The translations under genes were made by a program, and so were the position numbers. This document shows positions 6,325-10,795 of a stretch of 10,795 nucleotides of DNA, piece after piece. Origin of the DNA: CALLVY01 sp937899855 (GTDB taxonomy: Bacteria > Bacteroidota > Bacteroidia > Chitinophagales > Saprospiraceae); contig JBCBQC010000149.1 of assembly GCA_039820405.1 (NCBI GenBank), positions 1 through 10,795 on the forward strand, read 5' to 3'. Within the stretch, counting starts at the first letter, position 1, and every line of letters starts with the position of its first letter. Under the pieces are notes generated by a model. The model was not told the origin of the DNA, ran no database searches, and saw nothing but the letters and a program-made list of their open reading frames with translations.

Positions 6325-7593
6325 ATGCGAGCCTTCTATCCATCTTGGCGACTCTTTACGGCCCTGAACCTCCTCATTCTCGGGGGCTTCCTGGTCTTTT
6401 GGCTGCGGGGGGAATACGCGGACGAATACGCAAGCCTACAAAACGAGGCGCACCTCCAACTGGCCAAGTCGCTGTTGCAACAGCGGGGGATGGATTTTAA
6501 CCAACTCCTCGAAACACTAGAGGGAGACCGTTCTTTTCAGGTCATCCAGATGGAAGTACCCACCCCCACCGACAGCACGATGAGCAGCGATGTGGCCACG
6601 CGGCTCCGGGCCTTCACCAACGAGCAAGACAGCAGTGGAACGGCCATCTCGATCATCCAAGGTTACGGTGGAGCCTCGGCTGCTTCTGGTAGCCCTTGGG
6701 GAGGCGGGCTCCCCTGGACGGATTCTACTTTCGTCCACCAACTGCAAGAGCGGACCCAAGACCGGCAGGCCCAAATCACCAGCCAGGCTTTGCGCAATAT
6801 TTTACCCCAGGTCATCTTTGCCCTCTTCCTCTTCGCCTTCTCCGCCCTGGCCACCTATTTGGTCCAGCGCAATTTTCGGGAACGGCAGGCGCTCTTGGAA
6901 GGAAAAAACACCTTTATCAGCAACATGACGCACGAGCTGCAAACCCCCGTGGCCACCATCAGCGTAGCGCTGGAAGCCATTCAGGACTTCGACGTCAAGG
7001 CCGAACCGGAAAAGGCCGACCGCTACCTCTCCGCCGCTCGGCAGGAGCTCCGCCGCCTCTCTCGATTGATCGACCGGGTGCTGAGTTTTAGTCAAATGGA
7101 TGCCGGACAAACGCAGTACCAAATGGCGCTGGTAGATTTGGGCGAATTGATCCCCGAGGTCATCCAACAATTGGAACTGGCCATCCAGCAGAAGCAGGCA
7201 CTGGTGGAATTTCCCAGTCCGGGACAAACCTTTCCCCTGCGGGCCGATGCCTTTCACCTGCGCCGGGCCCTGTACAATTTGCTCGACAACAGCCTCAAAT
7301 ACGGCCCCGCGGGGGTGGCCATCGCCCTGCGGGTAGAAGACCGGGACGCCCACTGGTGGGTAGCGGTAGAAGACGATGGACCAGGCATTGCTCCCGAAGA
7401 ACAGGCCAAGGTCTTCGACCGTTTTTATCGGGTCGGCCGGGGTGCCGTACACACCGTCAAAGGCTACGGCTTGGGGCTGAGTGATGTGCGGGCGGTCGTA
7501 GCGGCCCACGGCGGACGGGTGGCCTTAGACAGTACGCCGGGCCGGGGGACGCGCGTCGTTTTACACCTTCCCAAACCCAATAACCAGCCCTGA
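6325..7593 (+). CDS. Membrane sensor histidine kinase
   Basis: The 422-residue product is the sensor of a two-component pair. A first membrane helix lies at about residues 9-27 (LFTALNLLILGGFLVFW), an extracytoplasmic sensor region of about 130 residues follows, and a second helix lies at about 161-183 (VIFALFLFAFSALATYL). The cytoplasmic part has the HisKA H-box NMTHELQTPVATIS with phospho-acceptor H203. The ATPase domain has the N-box LYNLLDNSLKYGP (N322), the G1 box DDGPGIAPEE (D351), the F-box VFDRFYRV and the G2 box GYGLGL (380-385). No HAMP domain is evident between the second helix and the H-box. The sensor region matches nothing I recognise, so the signal is unknown. A GTG at 6295 is in frame, but it overlaps the -7 element; I choose ATG 6325. 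The regulator gene starts 9 nt after the stop. Confidence 0.93.
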   Translation: MRAFYPSWRLFTALNLLILGGFLVFWLRGEYADEYASLQNEAHLQLAKSLLQQRGMDFNQLLETLEGDRSFQVIQMEVPTPTDSTMSSDVATRLRAFTNEQDSSGTAISIIQGYGGASAASGSPWGGGLPWTDSTFVHQLQERTQDRQAQITSQALRNILPQVIFALFLFAFSALATYLVQRNFRERQALLEGKNTFISNMTHELQTPVATISVALEAIQDFDVKAEPEKADRYLSAARQELRRLSRLIDRVLSFSQMDAGQTQYQMALVDLGELIPEVIQQLELAIQQKQALVEFPSPGQTFPLRADAFHLRRALYNLLDNSLKYGPAGVAIALRVEDRDAHWWVAVEDDGPGIAPEEQAKVFDRFYRVGRGAVHTVKGYGLGLSDVRAVVAAHGGRVALDSTPGRGTRVVLHLPKPNNQP

Positions 7594-7602
7594 TTAGCAG
7601 CC

Positions 7603-8292
7603 ATGCCAGACCTCAAAATCCTTTACGTAGAAGATGAGCCCACCCTCGCCCAGATCGTCAAAGATACCTTGGAGCGCAAGGGCTATACGATCTGTTTGGT
7701 CGACGACGGGGCCCGGGTCATCGAGACGCTACAACAATTCCAGCCCCAGCTTTGCATCCTCGACGTCATGCTTCCCCACGTCGACGGCTTTAGCCTGGGC
7801 GAGCAAATCCGCAGCCTCCAAGCCGATTTACCGATCATTTACCTGACCGCCAAAAACCGGACGGCCGACGTGGTACAGGGCTTTAAATCGGGGGGCAACG
7901 ATTACCTGCGCAAGCCCTTTAGCATGGAGGAATTGATGGTGCGGATCGACAATTTACTGGCCCTGCGCGGTCGGGCCAAAGGCCCCAATCCAGTCGACGA
8001 AATCCCCATCGGGGCCTACCGCTTTTACCCCCAAAAGCTGCTGCTCAAAAGTGCCGAACGCGAACTCAAGCTGACCTACCGCGAGTCGGAGGTGCTGCAA
8101 GTATTCGCCCAAAACCAAAACGGCGTGGTCCGCAAAAAACACCTGCTCCTCGGCATCTGGGGCGACGATACGCTGTCCAACAGCCGCAACCTGGACGTCT
8201 ACATCACCAAACTGCGCGACTACCTCTCGGGCGATCCCCAGATCGAAATCCTGACCTTGCGGGGCGTGGGATACCAGTTTAACGTGGGCTAG
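7603..8292 (+). CDS. OmpR/PhoB-family response regulator
   Basis: The 229-residue product is a two-domain transcription regulator. The receiver domain (about 1-120) has the acidic pocket E10-D11, phospho-acceptor D54 in LCILDVMLP, T82 in IIYLTAK and K104 in LRKPF, all the required residues. The C-terminal winged helix (about 133-229) has ELKLTYRESEVLQVF, the recognition region ILLG-like LLLGIWGDDTLSNSRNLDVY and the ending ILTLRGVGYQFNVG, typical of OmpR-type DNA-binding domains. It lies 9 nt after the histidine kinase gene and is surely its partner. Likely targets are the divergent promoters around 6159-6324, where phased GTTAA repeats lie, giving control of the GLPGLI/barrel operon and autoregulation; this is inferred from position. 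Confidence 0.95.
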   Translation: MPDLKILYVEDEPTLAQIVKDTLERKGYTICLVDDGARVIETLQQFQPQLCILDVMLPHVDGFSLGEQIRSLQADLPIIYLTAKNRTADVVQGFKSGGNDYLRKPFSMEELMVRIDNLLALRGRAKGPNPVDEIPIGAYRFYPQKLLLKSAERELKLTYRESEVLQVFAQNQNGVVRKKHLLLGIWGDDTLSNSRNLDVYITKLRDYLSGDPQIEILTLRGVGYQFNVG

Positions 8293-8312
8293 CGAGCCGC
8301 CGCCCTTCCCGT

Positions 8313-8343
8313 TTGGTCGCTTAGGCGCCAGGCCCTACCTTTG
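8313..8343 (+). promoter_or_regulatory. Promoter of mnmE, probably giving a leaderless mRNA
   Basis: TTG at 8313-8315 (within TTTG 8312-8315), a 20-nt spacer, and TACCTTTG at 8336-8343 match the Bacteroidota consensus exactly. Only GCGG lies between the -7 element and the ATG at 8348, so transcription should start at or within a few bases of the start codon. Confidence 0.72.
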
Positions 8344-8347
8344 CGGG

Positions 8348-9742
8348 ATGAATTACGCTTCGCACCAACTCCAAGACACCATCGTAGCCCTGGCCACGCC
8401 CCCCGGCGTAGGCGCCATCGGGGTGATCCGCCTATCGGGGCGGGAAGCCATCGCCATCAGCGACCGGCTTTTTCGCGGCAAGGACCTGAGCCAGCAGGCC
8501 AGTCATACGGTCCACTTTGGCAGCATCCAACGCCCCGACGGTAGCCTAGTCGACGAGGTCCTGGTCTCGCTGTTCGTGGCGCCGCGTTCCTACACGCGGG
8601 AAAACGTGGTGGAGATTTCCTGCCACGGTTCGCCCTACATTTTACAGCAGTTGATCGAGCTGTGTATCGAGGAGGGGGCGCGGATGGCGCAGCCGGGCGA
8701 GTTTACCCTCCGCGCCTTTCTCAATGGCCAGTTGGACCTCAGCCAGGCCGAGGCGGTGGCCGACCTGATCGCTTCGAATTCGGAATCCGCCCACCGGATT
8801 GCCCTGCGGCAGATGCGGGGCGGGGTGAGTCAGGAGATTGCCAAATTGCGGGAGGAGTTGATCAATTTTGCCAGCCTGATCGAACTCGAACTGGACTTTG
8901 GCGAGGAGGACGTCGAATTTGCCAATCGTGACGACCTGGTCGTACTGGTGCAAAAAATCCAGGCCTTACTACGGACGCTGATCGACTCCTTCCAATTGGG
9001 CAATGCCATCAAGAATGGGGTAAGTACGGTGATCGCCGGTCGGCCCAACGCGGGCAAATCGACCTTACTCAACGCCCTGCTCAACGAGGAGCGGGCCATC
9101 GTGAGCGAGATTGCCGGGACGACGCGCGATACGATCGAGGAGGTGTTGAACATCCAGGGGGTGCCCTTCCGCCTAATCGACACGGCGGGCATCCGCGAGG
9201 CACAGGATCAGATCGAGGTGGTGGGGGTGGAAAAGACGATGGAGAAGATTGCGCAGTCGGCCCTGCTGGTGTACGTCTTCGACGTGATCCAGACGCCGCC
9301 GGAGGTGGTGGCGGCGGACCTGGCCGAGTTGGTGCGCCCCGGTACGCCCTACCTGGTGGTGGCCAATAAGATGGATCAGAACCCCTACACCAAATACGAG
9401 CACTACGCGGGTGCGCACCTGAGCGAGGCGCAGTTTGTGCCCACTTCGGCGATCAATCGGATGAACATCGAGTATTTGAAGGAGCGCCTCTACACCACGG
9501 CCATCGCCCAGGATCTGAATCGCAGTGCGACGGTGGTGAGCAATGCGCGGCATTACGAGGCCTTGCGGCGGGCGGCGCAGTGCTTGGAGGAGGTGCTGGT
9601 GGGGATGGGGGGGGGCCGGAGTTCGGACTTGGTAGCGCTGGACATCCGGCAGGCTTTGCATTATTTGGGGGAGATCACGGGACAGATTTCGACGGATGAT
9701 TTGTTGGGGAATATTTTTGGAAAGTTTTGTATTGGGAAGTGA
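8348..9742 (+). CDS. mnmE: tRNA uridine-5-carboxymethylaminomethyl(34) synthesis GTPase MnmE
   Basis: MnmE works with MnmG to modify the wobble uridine (U34) of several tRNAs, using GTP hydrolysis and a folate-derived one-carbon unit. The 464-residue product has the usual length. The N-terminal folate-binding domain starts DTIVALATPPGVGAIGVIRLSG (about residues 10-31 of this frame), with the family block CHGSPYILQQLIE and GEFTLRAFLNGQLDLSQAEA. The G domain has G1 GRPNAGKST (231-239), the switch TTRDTIEE, G3 DTAGI (278-282), G4 NKMD (340-343) and a G5-like TSAIN. The protein ends FGKFCIGK, carrying the invariant C-terminal CIGK whose cysteine is functionally important. The ATG at 8348 fits the family start. 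The gene is monocistronic by its own promoter; no terminator with a T-run is seen after it, only a short hairpin at 9764-9779. Confidence 0.97.
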   Translation: MNYASHQLQDTIVALATPPGVGAIGVIRLSGREAIAISDRLFRGKDLSQQASHTVHFGSIQRPDGSLVDEVLVSLFVAPRSYTRENVVEISCHGSPYILQQLIELCIEEGARMAQPGEFTLRAFLNGQLDLSQAEAVADLIASNSESAHRIALRQMRGGVSQEIAKLREELINFASLIELELDFGEEDVEFANRDDLVVLVQKIQALLRTLIDSFQLGNAIKNGVSTVIAGRPNAGKSTLLNALLNEERAIVSEIAGTTRDTIEEVLNIQGVPFRLIDTAGIREAQDQIEVVGVEKTMEKIAQSALLVYVFDVIQTPPEVVAADLAELVRPGTPYLVVANKMDQNPYTKYEHYAGAHLSEAQFVPTSAINRMNIEYLKERLYTTAIAQDLNRSATVVSNARHYEALRRAAQCLEEVLVGMGGGRSSDLVALDIRQALHYLGEITGQISTDDLLGNIFGKFCIGK

Positions 9743-9763
9743 GTTGGTGGACCAAACGGGTCA

Positions 9764-9779
9764 GGATTTCCGCAAATCC
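9764..9779. repeat. Short hairpin between mnmE and the kinase gene
   Basis: GGATTT (9764-9769) and AAATCC (9774-9779) form a perfect 6-bp stem with a CCGC loop, 21 nt after the mnmE stop. No T-run follows on the + strand, so it is at best a weak terminator or an operator-like dyad. The rest of the 74-nt gap holds only TATCTTGG (9782-9789), an imperfect -7 element without a matching TTG. Confidence 0.35.
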
Positions 9780-9816
9780 ATTATCTTGGGCCATTAATTG
9801 TTAAGCTAAGAATAGT

Positions 9817-10569
9817 ATGACTCGTAGAAGAATAGTATCGGCTAGACTGGAGCCATTAAAATGGTATCCTCAAAAGGTCTATGGCTCATCTGTGGAAGGG
9901 CAGGTGGAACTTGTGGAAAATGAAACTACCGATTCGACCAGAAATGATATTATTAAAAATTATAGTGGTGGCATCCCAATTAGTAAAATACACGGGCTAA
10001 TAAAACCGCTTCGGAAGGGCTATTATCAAGTACTCCAAGATGACATTGGGGGAGATGCCCCTAAAGATTTCATCCGTGTTTACAAACATGGGGACGCACC
10101 TAAAGAAAGTCCAAACCTTTGGGACAAACACATCGCCAAAGTAGGTCATAAATGGTATCCATTAGAAAGTATTTCCGAACACCTACTCAATCGCATTGGT
10201 GAGGTTCTAGGATTAAACATGGCTAAATCCCAACTAAGGATAGCACATGGACAACTCCGCTTTCTAAGTAAATACTTTTTGGTCGCCGAGGAGAATATGA
10301 TCCATGGTGCACAAATCTATTCTACTTACTTGGAAGAGAATGATGATCGCTTTGTTCAGGAAATTGAGGATCAGAATTGGGCTAGAGCGCTACTCACTTT
10401 TCAATTTACGGATGAGTCCATCAAATTCATGTTTCCCGATCAGTACCCAATAATAATGAACCATTTGGTAGAATTACTGGTTTTCGATGCAATTACGGGC
10501 AATAATGACCGTCATTTCTTCACTTTTGTTCCATCCTTCCCACCCTATTTTAGGACGGGATTTGTGTAA
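9817..10569 (+). CDS. HipA-like kinase, C-terminal part replaced after the catalytic motif (truncated)
   Basis: The 250-residue frame looks like a HipA-type protein kinase. HIAKVGHKW (K108, candidate ATP lysine) is followed by SISEHLLNRIGEVLGL with a conserved-type glutamate helix. RFLSKYFLV follows, and VELLVFDAITGNNDRHF holds the catalytic Asp231. HipA-family kinases need NxDRHxxNW plus a downstream metal-binding Asp. Here the sequence departs from the family at residue 235 (codon 10519-10521), gives 16 unrelated residues (FTFVPSFPPYFRTGFV) and stops. The expected continuation lies on the opposite strand (10474-10795), so the break is an inversion or fold-back. As read, the product lacks the second metal ligand and should be inactive. 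No HipB-like antitoxin is seen upstream, and mnmE is its left neighbour. Base composition is clearly AT-richer than neighbouring genes, suggesting transfer. The exact kinase subfamily and target are unknown. Confidence 0.72.
   Translation: MTRRRIVSARLEPLKWYPQKVYGSSVEGQVELVENETTDSTRNDIIKNYSGGIPISKIHGLIKPLRKGYYQVLQDDIGGDAPKDFIRVYKHGDAPKESPNLWDKHIAKVGHKWYPLESISEHLLNRIGEVLGLNMAKSQLRIAHGQLRFLSKYFLVAEENMIHGAQIYSTYLEENDDRFVQEIEDQNWARALLTFQFTDESIKFMFPDQYPIIMNHLVELLVFDAITGNNDRHFFTFVPSFPPYFRTGFV
10467..10519. repeat. Left arm of a perfect 53-bp inverted repeat
   Basis: This segment, which codes for LVELLVFDAITGNNDRHF of the kinase, is exactly the reverse complement of 10743-10795. The match stops at 10519/10743, where the inner bases T10520 and T10742 do not pair. 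Its inner end holds the odd palindrome AATGAC-C-GTCATT (10504-10516). Confidence 0.97.
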
Positions 10570-10742
10570 ATAGGTCTCTAAATTTTTTGTATTAATGGCC
10601 GTTTTTTTGTTGCGTTGAGTGTAAAACTTACGTTGGATGACGGTCTCACTTAAATTCCAAAAAAGCCCGCGTGCGGAGTCATAAATGGGTGAAAATCGGG
10701 GTGGATTTGTTCCTTCAATATGCGTAATGACCGCCCAATTGT
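10520..10742. other. 223-bp segment lying inverted relative to the kinase gene
   Basis: Read on the + strand it ends the kinase frame early. Read on the - strand it is one open frame that continues the kinase exactly where the family requires it: YNWAVITHIEG, then PRFSPIYDSARGLFWN. It is flanked by the 53-bp inverted repeat. It is therefore kinase coding sequence in reverse orientation, either a flipped invertible segment or part of a chimeric fold-back. Confidence 0.85.
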
Positions 10743-10795
10743 AGAAATGACGGTCATTATTGCCCGTAATTGCATCGAAAACCAGTAATTCTACC
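10743..10795. repeat. Right arm of the 53-bp inverted repeat, cut by the window end
   Basis: It is the exact reverse complement of 10467-10519. The match is still perfect at the last base of the window, so the true repeat may be longer. If this is a contig end, this is the pattern expected of a read or assembly path that doubles back on itself. Confidence 0.97.

Larger units (their letters stand above)
10474..10795 (-). pseudogene. Inverted fragment of the same HipA-like kinase gene (catalytic and metal-binding part)
   Basis: From the window edge the - strand reads VELLVFDAITGNNDRHFYNW, then AVITHIEGTNPPRFSPIYDS and ARGLFWNLSETVIQRKF, and on through a Lys-rich stretch to RPKIGWEGWNKSE. It then passes back into the left arm in reverse (EMTVIIARNCIENQ) and stops at a TAA at 10476-10474. 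The first part repeats the + strand kinase, and the middle supplies its missing residues: the Asn of YNW and the Asp of PIYDSARG, the two expected metal ligands. There is no start codon of its own ahead of the kinase motif inside the window, and the last residues after the junction look like read-through of the reversed repeat, not a natural C terminus. I treat it as a displaced gene piece, not an independent gene. Confidence 0.75.

Noticed and set aside
6802..7509. - strand open frame of 235 codons
   Set aside because: It is antisense to the kinase H-box and ATPase domain and has no motif of its own.
8286..8300. Small dyad GGCT..AGCC just after the response regulator stop
   Set aside because: The stem is only 4 bp and no T-run follows, so it does not support a terminator.
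9173..9661. - strand open frame of 162 codons inside mnmE
   Set aside because: It is His/Arg-rich antisense of the MnmE G domain and adds nothing recognisable.
1..10795. CRISPR arrays, tRNA or rRNA genes, insertion sequences
   Set aside because: No regularly spaced repeats, no tRNA- or rRNA-like segments and no transposase frames were seen on either strand.

Overview
The window looks like chromosomal DNA from a Bacteroidota bacterium, probably in or near the Saprospiria (Lewinella/Haliscomenobacter-like). The evidence is a type IX secretion/gliding-type C-terminal domain at the left edge, a GLPGLI-family protein paired with a carboxypeptidase-regulatory-like outer-membrane beta-barrel protein, Bacteroidota-type promoters (TTG, about 17-20 nt, TAnnTTTG), and a general lack of Shine-Dalgarno sequences. 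Most of the window is GC-rich. The last kilobase, from about 9750, is clearly AT-richer.

Layout: 2-262 is the 3' end of a secreted protein gene, closed by a strong intrinsic terminator (286-318). A new promoter (323-353) starts a probable + strand operon of three genes: an unrecognised 180-residue protein (372-914), an MtnA-type sugar-phosphate isomerase (939-2024) and a class II aldolase-family protein (2035-2628). The isomerase and aldolase suggest salvage of methylthioadenosine and/or 5'-deoxyadenosine. This operon converges, with only 5 nt between stop codons, on a - strand pair: a GLPGLI-family periplasmic protein (6158-5382) followed by a 907-residue outer-membrane beta-barrel protein (5357-2634). 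Divergent from that pair is a two-component system: a membrane histidine kinase (6325-7593) and an OmpR-family response regulator (7603-8292). The intergenic region between the divergent units (6159-6324) has a promoter for each side and three helically phased GTTAA motifs, a plausible binding site for the regulator. The kinase/regulator pair therefore probably controls the envelope pair and itself. Next comes mnmE (8348-9742), a tRNA-modification GTPase whose promoter lies so close to the ATG that the mRNA is probably leaderless.

The right end is the oddest part. An AT-rich HipA-like kinase gene (9817-10569) reads normally up to its catalytic NNDRHF motif and then runs into unrelated codons and a stop. 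The missing continuation, with the second metal-binding Asn and the PIYDSARG aspartate motif, is present in the same place on the opposite strand. It is followed by a perfect 53-bp inverted copy of the gene's own sequence that runs exactly to the window end. This is either a small invertible segment switching the kinase or, at least as likely, a fold-back chimera at a contig end.
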